A stretch of DNA of 64,000 nucleotides from Exilibacterium tricleocarpae (GCF_007004655.1 NZ_ML660089.1:415000-478999), one strand, 5' to 3'; counted from the first letter of the stretch, positions 20,383 through 27,746 are shown. Notes: generated by a model from the letters alone, not told the origin. Program-made: numbers and translations.

Positions 20383-21210
20383 ATGTATGAATTGTTATTT
20401 GATTTTTCTCGACGTCCAGAGCCTTTCTCATGCTACACCGCGAAGGCGTTATGGACCCGCCCCCACCTTGCTCGGCAGATGCTGAATTTTCACCTTGACC
20501 AGGAAACTGATCTTGCCTCGCGGAAACTTGAAACCATCGATCGTGTAGTTAGCTGGATTGACGAGCAGTTGAGTCTTTCGGGTAAACACGTTTGTGATCT
20601 TGGCTGCGGGCCCGGACTATATACTAAGCGTTTCGCGTCCAGAGGCGCTGTGGTAACTGGTGTGGACTTTTCAACACATTCATTAGAGCACGCCAAATCC
20701 CAGACTAAAAAGCCCATCCGTTATATTCATGCTGACTACCTGTCAGATGACCTGCCTATTGGCTTCGATGTATTAACACTGATTTATTGCGACTTCTGTG
20801 TTCTGTCGTCACAACAAAGGAAAACCTTACTTTCCCGCATGAAAGAAATGCTTAATCCTGGTGGGCAGATTGTGATTGATGTTGCAGGGATGGGGCTTTT
20901 TGCCAGCAAAGAGGAGCTGACTATTATGGAGGATCGGTTTATGGATGGGTTCTGGGCCGCTGGTGACTATGTTGGGATTCAGCGATCTTTTGTTTATCCG
21001 GAGGAGCGCCTGTCGTTGGATCGCTATCTGATTGTAGAACCCACCGAAACGTGGCAAGTCTTCAACTGGTTTCAGCATTTCACTCCGGAAAGCATTGAGG
21101 CCGAGTTGAGTGACGCTGGATTCAAGCTTGACCAGATGGTTGGAGAGTTGAGCGGGGAGCCGTTAAATCCGAAGGGGAATTATATTGGTATTGTCGCCAG
21201 CTTGATCTAA
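20383..21210 (+). CDS. Class I SAM-dependent methyltransferase
   Basis: Protein of 275 aa. The SAM-binding motif I is VCDLGCGPGLYTKRF (about residues 69-83), followed by the acidic end of beta-2 in VVTGVDFS and the motif-II/III region HADYLSDDLP...LIYCDFCVL. The Rossmann core sits in the middle. The N-terminal about 65 residues and the C-terminal part (WFQHFTPESIEAELSDAGF) are as in small-molecule methyltransferases of the UbiE/Tam type. It starts at an ATG preceded by GAAGGA. It lies divergently from the PKS, so methylation of a polyketide is possible, but nothing in the sequence fixes the substrate. Other substrates are equally compatible. Confidence 0.85.
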   Translation: MYELLFDFSRRPEPFSCYTAKALWTRPHLARQMLNFHLDQETDLASRKLETIDRVVSWIDEQLSLSGKHVCDLGCGPGLYTKRFASRGAVVTGVDFSTHSLEHAKSQTKKPIRYIHADYLSDDLPIGFDVLTLIYCDFCVLSSQQRKTLLSRMKEMLNPGGQIVIDVAGMGLFASKEELTIMEDRFMDGFWAAGDYVGIQRSFVYPEERLSLDRYLIVEPTETWQVFNWFQHFTPESIEAELSDAGFKLDQMVGELSGEPLNPKGNYIGIVASLI

Positions 21211-21216
21211 GGTAAT

Positions 21217-21250
21217 GATGGTGATGCCTGCGGTGGAGGGCATCACCATC
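21217..21250 (+). terminator. Perfect hairpin after the methyltransferase gene
   Basis: A perfect 12-base stem, GATGGTGATGCC and GGCATCACCATC, with a 10-base loop, starts 7 bases past the stop codon. It has no downstream T-tract, so it may slow RNA decay or terminate weakly between the convergent genes. Confidence 0.5.
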
Positions 21251-21290
21251 CATGTTCTGTGCATGGCGAATTGCTAATTTTTGAAAATCC

Positions 21291-22037
21291 CTAATACAGC
21301 TCTATGCCGGCTGCCCGCGCCATTTTGGTTAGCTCAGATGTGCCATTCCTATGTTTTCTCTCTAAGTCATCTATCTCAGCTTCAATGTTAACCAGATTAA
21401 GTGCATCAGCCTGTTGCCTATCCCTACATGTCATAACTGTTCCTAACTTAGGATTAGTCACTGGTCTGTAACCCGCCAATAATAAGCAAAAAAGCTCCCT
21501 TCCTGTAATTCCCAACCTCCTGTATTTATTGCGGAACATATTTTCTTCACTAAGTTTGGATGCCGCATAGAACGGTAGGTACTTATGCACTCCTCCCAGT
21601 AACCAAGCATCATTGACATGCAGGTTAAATTCACTAGCCGGCATGTGTTGAACGGAACCGCCCGGCCCCCCGCTCCCGTCAGGCTGGGCAATCCGGCCAT
21701 CGACAAAACCGAAGTTATGCTCTATCCACCCCGGTGCGGTTTGCTTAGCACTGCGTTTTTTGCACGGGTTGAGTATTGTAGGGCCAGATGCAGGCTTTAC
21801 AACCCTCGGCGAAGTATCAATCCAGCCGCCATTGGCCTGACTGAAACGCCCGAATAAAGTAAGCCTGAGGGTGGGATTTTGAGCATTTTCGTAGAGACGC
21901 CAAGCTTTATCGACACTTGCATTTATGTTGCCTACAGTTCCGCGAATATCAGGAAGACCTATATCACGTATTCTCTCCTGCTCTATCTCGCATGCTAGTT
22001 CATAATGTTCTCTGAATAAGTCAATTGAAGTATACAT
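21291..22037 (-). CDS. Unknown protein
   Basis: A 248 aa protein with a very strong ribosome binding site (AGGAGGAG seven bases before the ATG), so it is surely translated. I do not recognise the family. The N-terminal 55 residues are helical and charged (EHYELACEIEQERIRDIG). A middle region is rich in Gly, Pro and Asn, with several Trp/Tyr. The C-terminal 80 residues are again helical with a heptad-like acidic stretch (NIEAEIDDLERKHRNG). There is no signal peptide or membrane segment. It is convergent with the methyltransferase and divergent from the YopT-like protease gene. It could be linked to either or be a separate accessory gene. Confidence 0.6.
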   Translation of the reverse strand: MYTSIDLFREHYELACEIEQERIRDIGLPDIRGTVGNINASVDKAWRLYENAQNPTLRLTLFGRFSQANGGWIDTSPRVVKPASGPTILNPCKKRSAKQTAPGWIEHNFGFVDGRIAQPDGSGGPGGSVQHMPASEFNLHVNDAWLLGGVHKYLPFYAASKLSEENMFRNKYRRLGITGRELFCLLLAGYRPVTNPKLGTVMTCRDRQQADALNLVNIEAEIDDLERKHRNGTSELTKMARAAGIELY

Positions 22038-22713
22038 ATATTTACTCCTCCTCTAATATGCATTCATATATATTTAAATCATTGAGACCCAAAGCCATTG
22101 AGATACCTCCAAAGTTTTGGTGTTTGATTATCTTAAGTCCAGTCGACTAAAAAATGTCTAATCAAGCTGCGTATCGAAATTATCCGTTTTAAAATCGCTT
22201 CTAACACTAACTCACTGATCATGACTATCAATGGTATTGACTAAGATCATAAGTTTTTCAAAAAATGCGTGACATGCGCTGAAGTCGAATCAAAGTGGAA
22301 GCCGTCTTGGCGTGTTTGGTTTTGTCTCTACTCTATTACTAAACACATAGAACTATTTTTATGGTACCAAATTATTGATAGAAGACACTAATTTATTGTG
22401 TGAGATCTACCTCATAATAAGTGAATTCAGCCAAAGCGCGGTCGCTTTTTATTCGAAAATTAACAGAGTATTAACGCGAGGTTATAACAGTTGAGTTCGT
22501 GAAGACTGCGATTATAATCGCACCAGCTAAATGCAAGTCAGTTATTATTTTTCTAACTAAATCAGTTAAAAGCCGTACATCAATAACGGTGTCACAGGTT
22601 TATGTAAGGCGTGTGCAATCGTATGTAGCGATAATATCTCTAACCCTATCCGTAAATACTTCGATACAGACTCTCTGCCACCGCGGAGGCCTAAAAGAGT
22701 AGGAGAAGCAAGT
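22038..22713. other. Divergent intergenic region upstream of the YopT-like gene
   Basis: 676 AT-rich bases between two divergent genes. No gene is supported. It holds a perfect 16-base palindrome (22507-22522) and, immediately before the protease gene, a good AGGAGAAG ribosome site. Confidence 0.5.
22507..22522. promoter_or_regulatory. Perfect 16-base palindrome, candidate operator
   Basis: TGCGATTATAATCGCA is its own reverse complement. It lies about 190 bases upstream of the YopT-like protease start and contains a TATAAT. It could be a dimeric repressor site overlapping a -10 element. No regulator gene is adjacent. Confidence 0.35.
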
Positions 22714-23409
22714 ATGAGGTTTGAAACATTGGCTAGAAACTACGGTTCAGGATACCTGCTTTATAGCCAGTCGGACATCCTGACAGGCAATAGGGACACT
22801 AATCCGTATTTGGCAATGAGCCCAGATAATAATAGTGGGGTCTGTTTAGGCTTGGCGATGGGGTTCCTTCTTTATTCCAGGCGTTTCTCCTACCAACAAC
22901 CACTCAGATGGATTAGCGAGTTTGTCGACGACACCAGCAGTGGCTATGAAGACAAAGGTAACTTTCATAACGTCAGTGATCTGCAAACATTTATAGGTTG
23001 TGTCATGCAAGACCAGGGTGCTCTGTCAACACTCGCCGGCAGAACACGGGCCCTTGAGGACGGTATGTGGAACGTCAGTTTGAAATATAAACAATCCAAG
23101 ATGTTCCACTGGAGTGGTGAGGAAGTTATTCCGTTAATTCGACCGCATATAAACTCTGATACTGACAATGCTTACTGGTTGATAGCGGCAACAAACTCCC
23201 TTATGGTCGGTCATGCGATGGCTCTTCGAAGTATGGTCCATCCTACTACCGGGTTTCGCCTGCTTATTTTCTTCGAGCCTAATTATGGTGTCGTTCAATT
23301 TCAAGGCGTAACCAGCATAGACAACTTCAGAAAGTTTTTAAATGGCTTCGCGTGCGGTGAGGGCAGAGATTACTTTGCCACGTTAGCGGAGTTATATCGT
23401 TTCTCCTGA
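22714..23409 (+). CDS. YopT-like (C58 family) cysteine protease
   Basis: Protein of 231 aa with the layout of the YopT/AvrPphB papain-like proteases. The catalytic Cys lies in SGVCLGLAMGFL (Cys44), the His in LMVGHAMAL (His167), and the acidic residue in the strand IFFEPNYGVVQF (Glu188, where YopT has Asp in FDPNYG). Length and spacing fit the C58 catalytic domain without extra modules. YopT cleaves prenylated Rho GTPases in host cells; related domains occur at the ends of many bacterial toxins. There is no signal peptide, so export would need a specialised system. The start has AGGAGAAG eight bases upstream. It stands alone after 676 bases of spacer. The substrate is unknown, and a Glu in place of Asp needs checking. 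Confidence 0.65.
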   Translation: MRFETLARNYGSGYLLYSQSDILTGNRDTNPYLAMSPDNNSGVCLGLAMGFLLYSRRFSYQQPLRWISEFVDDTSSGYEDKGNFHNVSDLQTFIGCVMQDQGALSTLAGRTRALEDGMWNVSLKYKQSKMFHWSGEEVIPLIRPHINSDTDNAYWLIAATNSLMVGHAMALRSMVHPTTGFRLLIFFEPNYGVVQFQGVTSIDNFRKFLNGFACGEGRDYFATLAELYRFS

Positions 23410-23772
23410 TTTGCTAATGGGAGCACTATCTCGAATGGCACTCGCCTATGGCGCCGATTGTTGGTCCTTAAGGAAAACTCTGCTAACCGATTCGGCCCTT
23501 ACCGGTTTAGGGATTCGAGACACTGTCCCCAGTCAATTTTTGGCAGCCATTGTCAAATTCGCAGCTTTCTTTGTGTGTCGGTTCAGGCAGCCTTAGCAGG
23601 CATGCCCACAAGAGCAATAATAAAATGAAGCGCTTTCCCCTCGCCTGTATCTCTATAGTCTTACTGTTAACCGCTTGCTCCCGCCCGACCCCGGTGAGCG
23701 GCGGGCAGGCGCGTCTGATCAAGGTCGGGTCACACCGGTCAAGGGTCAGGTCTCACACCAAATAAAGATAAG
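23410..23772. other. Spacer with a truncated lipoprotein and imperfect tandem repeats
   Basis: No intact gene. Apart from the lipoprotein start described separately, it holds two imperfect direct repeats (23719-23736 and 23739-23759; TCAAGGTCGGGTCACACC against TCAAGGGTCAGGTCTCACACC). Confidence 0.4.
23625..23765 (+). pseudogene. Truncated lipoprotein N-terminus
   Basis: A 46-codon frame begins with a lipoprotein signal sequence (basic MKR, hydrophobic core, lipobox LLTAC followed by Ser) and continues PTPVSGGQARLIKV, as in many periplasmic adaptor subunits of efflux pumps. It then runs into the tandem repeats and stops. No ribosome site is evident. It looks like a gene start cut off by insertion of repeat sequence. 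It could also be a real very small lipoprotein, which I consider less likely. Confidence 0.3.
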
Positions 23773-23824
23773 TTTACGTTTCTTTTCACTCTGTGGCGGT
23801 GCTTCACATTCCTGCACCTATAAT
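23773..23824 (+). promoter_or_regulatory. Cpx-type promoter upstream of the orphan response regulator (copy 1)
   Basis: Direct-repeat box TTTAC-N5-TTTTC at 23773-23787, then 14 bases containing TGTGGCGG, then CTTCACATT (23802-23810), 8 bases and TATAAT (23819-23824). The same spacing occurs in two further copies near 27.4-27.5 kb. The box resembles the reverse complement of the CpxR consensus GTAAA-N5-GTAAA. It would drive the 31-codon leader and the response regulator gene. Confidence 0.65.
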
Positions 23825-23956
23825 CTTCCCCCAGAGCAAGCAACCATAAAATCAATGTTGCGGCATCTGCCGGGTAATATCACAGTCAAGCAACAGTAAA
23901 ATACAGTGGCCGACGAACGTGATAACTCAAGGCCCTTGGACTGGAAAAAGCGAAGA

Positions 23957-24052
23957 ATGAATAGGTTCCGCAAACGTCTTACCACCGCCTCGATTGTGCT
24001 CTTTGGCTGCCCACATGCCAAATCAGAGGCGCTGGGGTTCACCAAGCCATGA
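23957..24052 (+). CDS. 31-residue leader peptide coupled to the response regulator
   Basis: A small frame starting MNRFRKRLTTASIVLFGC and ending exactly over the next gene's start (ATGA at 24049-24052). It has a basic start and a short hydrophobic stretch, like a signal peptide. In the sister operon on the other strand the first gene is a Spy/CpxP-like secreted protein with a similar N-terminus. This peptide may therefore be the decayed remains of such a protein, kept as a translational coupler. Whether it has a function of its own cannot be told. Confidence 0.4.
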   Translation: MNRFRKRLTTASIVLFGCPHAKSEALGFTKP

Positions 24053-24741
24053 AAATTCTATTGGTCGAAGACGATTCCCTGATCGCCGGTTTAGTCTCAA
24101 AAGCCCTGCAAGCTGAAGGATATAACGTCGAACACGTCTTGAACGGTGAGGATGGTTACCTTCTCTTGAAGAGGAACAAATACGATGGGCTGATTCTCGA
24201 TATTATGCTACCCGGTATGAACGGCAGGGAGATTTGTCGCAAGCTTCGCGAGGAGGGCTCACGCGTCCCGATCGTGATGTTGACGGCGCTCGGCTCTACT
24301 CAGGACATTGTACGCGGCTTGCGGTTCGGTGCGGATGAATATGTGACCAAGCCGTTTGATTTCAAGGAACTCCTGGCACGGCTTGGGACGGTGATACGAC
24401 GCAGCTGCGGCGAGACAGCGGTTCTCAACGACTGGATTCTTACCGTTGACGATCTCGTTTTTGACCGTGACGCCTTAAGCCTGAAACGCGGTGCAACGCC
24501 GATTGAGCTGACTTCCATGGAGTATGGGCTGCTGGAGCTATTGATGTCACAGGTTGGTAAAGTCGTGACGCGAACCCGAATCTTGCAAAATGTGTGGGGT
24601 CTGTACACGGACCCGCAGACGAATATTGTCGAGGTCTATATCCGCCGTCTTCGCGTCAAGATAGCCCCCAATGGCGAGCCTGAGTTGATCAGGACGATTC
24701 GCGGTCGAGGCTATCGCATGATAGCGACAAAAGGGCCCTAA
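24049..24741 (+). CDS. OmpR/PhoB-family response regulator without adjacent partner kinase
   Basis: Protein of 230 aa. The receiver domain has the acidic pair in LLVEDDSL, the phospho-acceptor Asp51 in LILDIMLPG, the Thr in VMLTAL and the Lys in VTKPFDF. A winged-helix DNA-binding domain follows (LTSMEYGLLELLM, VWGLYTDPQTNIVEVYIRRLRVKI, IRTIRGRGYRM). Its start overlaps a 31-codon leader by ATGA. The only kinase nearby is on the opposite strand and convergent (ends at 24804, 62 bases on), and it has its own CpxR-like partner. This regulator is therefore an orphan or a second output of that kinase. A Cpx-type promoter lies about 225 bases upstream, suggesting it is itself controlled by the CpxR-like protein. 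The C-terminus is closer to QseB/PmrA/CusR types than to CpxR. Confidence 0.88.
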   Translation: MKILLVEDDSLIAGLVSKALQAEGYNVEHVLNGEDGYLLLKRNKYDGLILDIMLPGMNGREICRKLREEGSRVPIVMLTALGSTQDIVRGLRFGADEYVTKPFDFKELLARLGTVIRRSCGETAVLNDWILTVDDLVFDRDALSLKRGATPIELTSMEYGLLELLMSQVGKVVTRTRILQNVWGLYTDPQTNIVEVYIRRLRVKIAPNGEPELIRTIRGRGYRMIATKGP

Positions 24742-24803
24742 TGAGGGACTGGCATGGAAAATACTGTGGATTGCTACGGTGGCATTATCACCTATGGCAG
24801 GCG

Positions 24804-26189
24804 TCACGAAGCAGGGGATTGCGATCCCCCGGATTCTTGGGGTAGGCTAATTTCGACGCTCAGACCACCGCCGTCTCGATTGCTGGCGCGGATGCTGCCG
24901 CCGTGCAGGCTGACACTGCGCTCGGCAATCGCCAGGCCGACACCGCTGCCGGCGGGGGAGTGGTTTTGCACCTCATTGACCCGATAGAAGGGCATATACA
25001 GCTTTTCCAGCGCGGCTTCAGGTACCCCGGGGCCGCGGTCGTCGACGGTCACGGTGACAGCGTCATCCCGCACGGTGATGGCGATCTCCACGGCAGTGTA
25101 CTCCGCTGTGTATTTCAGGGCATTACGGACGATATTTTCAACGGCCCGGTGAATCAGTGCGGTGTCTACTGAAACGACACAGCGGTCCGGACCGCTCATG
25201 CGCACATCCTTATAGCTCTCCCTGCCTTCAATGTGCGCGTCCTCAACAATCGTGCGGACCAGGTCGACCAGATCGGTAGCGCAGGGTTCAACCTGTTGCC
25301 GGCTTTGCAGCCGTGCGAAGGACAGGATTTCACCGATCAGCGCGTTGAGTCGCTCTACTTCGTGCTCCATCCGATCGATATTCGCCATATCGTCCTGTCG
25401 CGCTTTTTGCCGGGCGATGGACAATATTGCCTGGATGCGAGCCAGCGGCGAGCGCAGTTCATGGGAAACGTCACGCATCAACTGCTGTTGCGACGCGATC
25501 AGATGTTCGACCCGTCCGGTCATCACATCGAAATCCTGGGCGAGCTTGGCGATATCGTCGGTGCGCCTGCCCAGGGTATGGGCGACGCGCACACTGAGAT
25601 CGCCCGCCGCTACCCGTTGCCCGGCTTTCCTCAGGCGCTGTATCGGCAGCGCGATGAAGCGCGCCAGTACCAGGGAGATAATTGCGCTGACCAGTATACT
25701 GACGACCATCATCAATGCGCGTCCGTGTGGTTGCAGCAGGGTGCGACCGACGGGTGGGGCAATGGGGTAGCCAACGATCCGATAGCCGTGCAGCCCTTCG
25801 CTCTGTACGGTAAGCGGAGGTGCCCAGAACGCCAGGGTACCGGCAGGCTCAGCGCCCTCGGGACGCATCAGGCGAGCCACCGGTGCCGGCAGCGGCCGGC
25901 CGGCAATGTCCCGGCCTTCGGGGTCGATGATAAAAATACGCAACAGGTCACCTACCTCGAGCAGGTGCCGCTGCCCCACGGTGGCGACAGCCGCGGCGGG
26001 GCTTGGGCCGGTAGCCAGTTGGCCTCTCAAGTCCCGGGCGATCGTGGCCACCAATTGCTTTTCATAGTGGTCTTTGCCTACTGAAGCCGCCGACAGGTGT
26101 AACAGGTTGGCCACCAGGTAGGCCAGGATGACCGTGGCAACGCCCATCACCCAAAATGCGAGGAAGATACGTCGAAAAAAACGGTTCAT
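24804..26189 (-). CDS. cpxA: CpxA-like sensor histidine kinase
   Basis: 461 aa from the ATG at 26187-26189 (MNRFFRRIFLAFW). Longer in-frame starts would run back into the regulator gene and are not credible. It has an N-terminal membrane helix (residues 8-30), a periplasmic sensor of about 125 residues, a second membrane helix (about 158-180), a HAMP domain, and the dimerisation box MRDVSHELRSPLARI with His243. The ATP-binding domain has the N box ENIVRNALKYT, the G1 box VDDRGPGVP and the G2 box GSGVGLAIA. Box sequences, and a PFYR segment before G2, match CpxA closely. It lies behind the CpxR-like gene, with a 20-base tandem duplication in the junction. The periplasmic domain should sense envelope protein stress, with the Spy/CpxP-like protein as a likely modulator. 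Confidence 0.85.
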   Translation of the reverse strand: MNRFFRRIFLAFWVMGVATVILAYLVANLLHLSAASVGKDHYEKQLVATIARDLRGQLATGPSPAAAVATVGQRHLLEVGDLLRIFIIDPEGRDIAGRPLPAPVARLMRPEGAEPAGTLAFWAPPLTVQSEGLHGYRIVGYPIAPPVGRTLLQPHGRALMMVVSILVSAIISLVLARFIALPIQRLRKAGQRVAAGDLSVRVAHTLGRRTDDIAKLAQDFDVMTGRVEHLIASQQQLMRDVSHELRSPLARIQAILSIARQKARQDDMANIDRMEHEVERLNALIGEILSFARLQSRQQVEPCATDLVDLVRTIVEDAHIEGRESYKDVRMSGPDRCVVSVDTALIHRAVENIVRNALKYTAEYTAVEIAITVRDDAVTVTVDDRGPGVPEAALEKLYMPFYRVNEVQNHSPAGSGVGLAIAERSVSLHGGSIRASNRDGGGLSVEISLPQESGGSQSPAS

Positions 26190-26223
26190 GATCAGGCCAC
26201 GTAGTTCATGATCAAGCCACGTA
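26184..26223 (-). repeat. 20-base tandem duplication at the regulator-kinase junction
   Basis: GTTCATGATCAGGCCACGTA (26184-26203) and GTTCATGATCAAGCCACGTA (26204-26223) differ at one base. On the coding strand the first unit holds the regulator's last codons, its TGA and an ATG. The duplicate gives a five-codon frame (MNYVA, then stop) between the regulator stop and the true kinase start. Confidence 0.9.
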
Positions 26224-26913
26224 GAGGTAACCGCGACCCCGCACGGTTTTGATACGTTGCTGCCCATTGGGTAGTGGACCGAGCTTTTTTCGCAGATGTG
26301 CGACGTGTACATCGACACTGCGGTCAAAGGGCCCGCTGCGCCGGCCGAGGGCGCTGCGCATAATCGTATTTTTGTCGACAACTTCACCGGCCGCTTGCAC
26401 CAGGGTTTCAAGCACCAGAAATTCGGCGCCGGTCAAGGCCACCAGGGTGTCGCCGCAGAAAACCGAATGGGAGCCCGGCTCGATTCTCAGATCGCCGACC
26501 GTCAGACCGGTCTCCTCCACAGCCTCCGTGGTCTGGGCGCGGCGCAGAATAGCGCGAATTCGCGCTGTCAGCTCGCGCAGATTGCAGGGTTTGGGCACAT
26601 AATCGTCCGCGCCGATCTCGAGTCCGAGAATGCGATCAATATCATCGCCCCGCGCGGTAAGCATAATGACGGGAGTGCTGGATTGTTGGCGAATCAACTT
26701 GAGCGCTTCGAAGCCGTTAAGCCTGGGCATGCCCACATCCAGGACGATAACGTCAAAAGAGCCGTCCAGGGCGGCCGCTACACCCGCCTCGCCGTCGTGG
26801 CGGGCGGTTACCGCAAAACCTCCCTCAGCGGTTAGAAATTCATCGATCAGTTGTACGAATTCCTTATCGTCATCAACGATCAGGATGCGTGTCACGGCTT
26901 CATTAATCGTCAT
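26212..26913 (-). CDS. cpxR: CpxR-like response regulator
   Basis: Protein of 233 aa. The receiver has VDDDKEF, the phospho-acceptor Asp59 in VIVLDVGMP, MLTARGDDIDRILGLEIGADDY and PKPCN. The winged-helix output domain has LTGAEFLVLETL, LGRRSGPFDRSVDVHVAHLRKKLG and TVRGRGYLYVA. The segments RGxxxDRxLGLExGADDYxPKP and LGxRxxPFDRxxDxHxxxLRxKL are characteristic of CpxR within the OmpR family. It sits between the Spy/CpxP-like gene (17 bases upstream) and the CpxA-like kinase. In the Cpx system it binds tandem GTAAA-like boxes. Boxes of that kind occur in front of this operon, the divergent protease and the orphan regulator, which suggests autoregulation. Confidence 0.9.
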   Translation of the reverse strand: MTINEAVTRILIVDDDKEFVQLIDEFLTAEGGFAVTARHDGEAGVAAALDGSFDVIVLDVGMPRLNGFEALKLIRQQSSTPVIMLTARGDDIDRILGLEIGADDYVPKPCNLRELTARIRAILRRAQTTEAVEETGLTVGDLRIEPGSHSVFCGDTLVALTGAEFLVLETLVQAAGEVVDKNTIMRSALGRRSGPFDRSVDVHVAHLRKKLGPLPNGQQRIKTVRGRGYLYVA

Positions 26914-26930
26914 TGACTATTTACCTGCGG

Positions 26931-27368
26931 TTAACCCTGGCGGCGCTCGCGGATATGTTGACGCAGTGCCGCTGCCCGCTCCGCCTGGAGTTCCCGGTAT
27001 TGCACGAGTTGATCGTCAGTGAGCATGCCGCTGAGCGCCTTGAGTGTGCTGTCTCGCACCGCCCCCAGCTCTTCGCCTAATTTTCGCACACTCTTGAAGC
27101 CGAGCCTTCTTGGCTTGTTGTCTTGGACTTTGCCGGCGCCCTTGTCCGGATTTGCGGGGTCGATCCCATAGCTGGCCAATATATCCCGTGAGGAAGTGAA
27201 ACTCAATGCCAGAACAGGCCTGATTTGCTCAACCTTTTCGTCGCTCAGGTTCAGGCGCGCTTTTGTTTCAGCCAGGCGTTGTTCGAATTGAACATCGGCT
27301 GCGACGGCGGCGGCAAGCAGACTTAGGCAGCATGCCGCGATCGTAGTTTTGATCCGACGGTATGTCAT
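26931..27368 (-). CDS. Spy/CpxP-like periplasmic protein
   Basis: 145 aa from the ATG at 27366-27368, chosen over a TTG 15 bases earlier because GAGGAG lies seven bases before the ATG. It has an N-terminal signal peptide (MTYRRIKTTIAACCLSLLAAAVAA). The mature part is all-helical and charged, with two LTxxQ-like motifs (LNLSDEKVEQIRPVL and MLTDDQLVQYREL) as in Spy, CpxP and ZraP. Such proteins are periplasmic chaperones, and in the Cpx system CpxP dampens the kinase. As first gene of the operon it is the natural feedback component. Its promoter (copy 2) carries the CpxR-type box. The Met/Arg-rich edge of Spy cannot be judged by eye; heavy-metal sensing is an alternative. Confidence 0.8.
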   Translation of the reverse strand: MTYRRIKTTIAACCLSLLAAAVAADVQFEQRLAETKARLNLSDEKVEQIRPVLALSFTSSRDILASYGIDPANPDKGAGKVQDNKPRRLGFKSVRKLGEELGAVRDSTLKALSGMLTDDQLVQYRELQAERAAALRQHIRERRQG

Positions 27369-27398
27369 GAGTTGGCTCCTCAACGGGTTCAGAGCGAG

Positions 27399-27450
27399 AT
27401 TATAGAGGCCGGAATGTGAAGCTCCGCCACAAAATGCAAAGAAATGTTAA
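27399..27450 (-). promoter_or_regulatory. Cpx-type promoter of the Spy/CpxP-cpxRA-like operon (copy 2)
   Basis: On the minus strand: TTAAC-N5-TTTGC (27450-27436), 14 bases including TGTGGCGG, CTTCACATT (27421-27413), 8 bases, TATAAT (27404-27399). Spacing is identical to copies 1 and 3. The start codon is about 30 bases downstream of the -10 element. Confidence 0.75.
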
Positions 27451-27498
27451 TGGGCGCCGCGACCCGCCCCAAGGGCTATTCCGGTCCGTTCCTATAGT

Positions 27499-27550
27499 TT
27501 TACGTTTCTTTTCATTTTGTGGCGGTGCTTCACATTACGCTGTCTATAAT
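27499..27550 (+). promoter_or_regulatory. Cpx-type promoter of the DegP-like protease (copy 3)
   Basis: TTTAC-N5-TTTTC (27499-27513), 14 bases including TGTGGCGG, CTTCACATT (27528-27536), 8 bases, TATAAT (27545-27550). It faces away from copy 2; the two boxes are about 49 bases apart. Similarity to copy 1 continues another 50-60 bases into the leader, so the two probably arose by duplication. The leader of about 195 bases also has a small hairpin (ATTCAGCC 27679-27686, GGCTGAAT 27703-27710). Confidence 0.75.
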
Positions 27551-27746
27551 TCACCCCCGAAGCGGGCAAGCCGTGAAAGTAACGGCAACGCTGCCGGTAA
27601 GTACCAACGGATATGATAACTCTGGTCGATTTTCCGCAGCCTGTCTCACAACACAACAGCTAAACACCCTGCGCCTTCATTCAGCCGGTCAGGGGCAGGT
27701 CAGGCTGAATCATTCTCAATGTTCAGTTTCCAAAGGTATATAAACG

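Noticed and set aside
26190..26411. N-terminal extension of the CpxA-like kinase from 26411.
   Set aside because: It lies entirely over the CpxR-like gene; the normal CpxA-type start is at 26189.
23675..27616. Similar short frames at 23675-23899 and 27416-27616 (shared FFSxCGGASH and PPxxA) looked like a small protein family.
   Set aside because: The similarity is caused by the shared promoter element, which also occurs in inverted orientation at 27399-27450 and has fixed promoter spacing. There are no ribosome sites for the frames.
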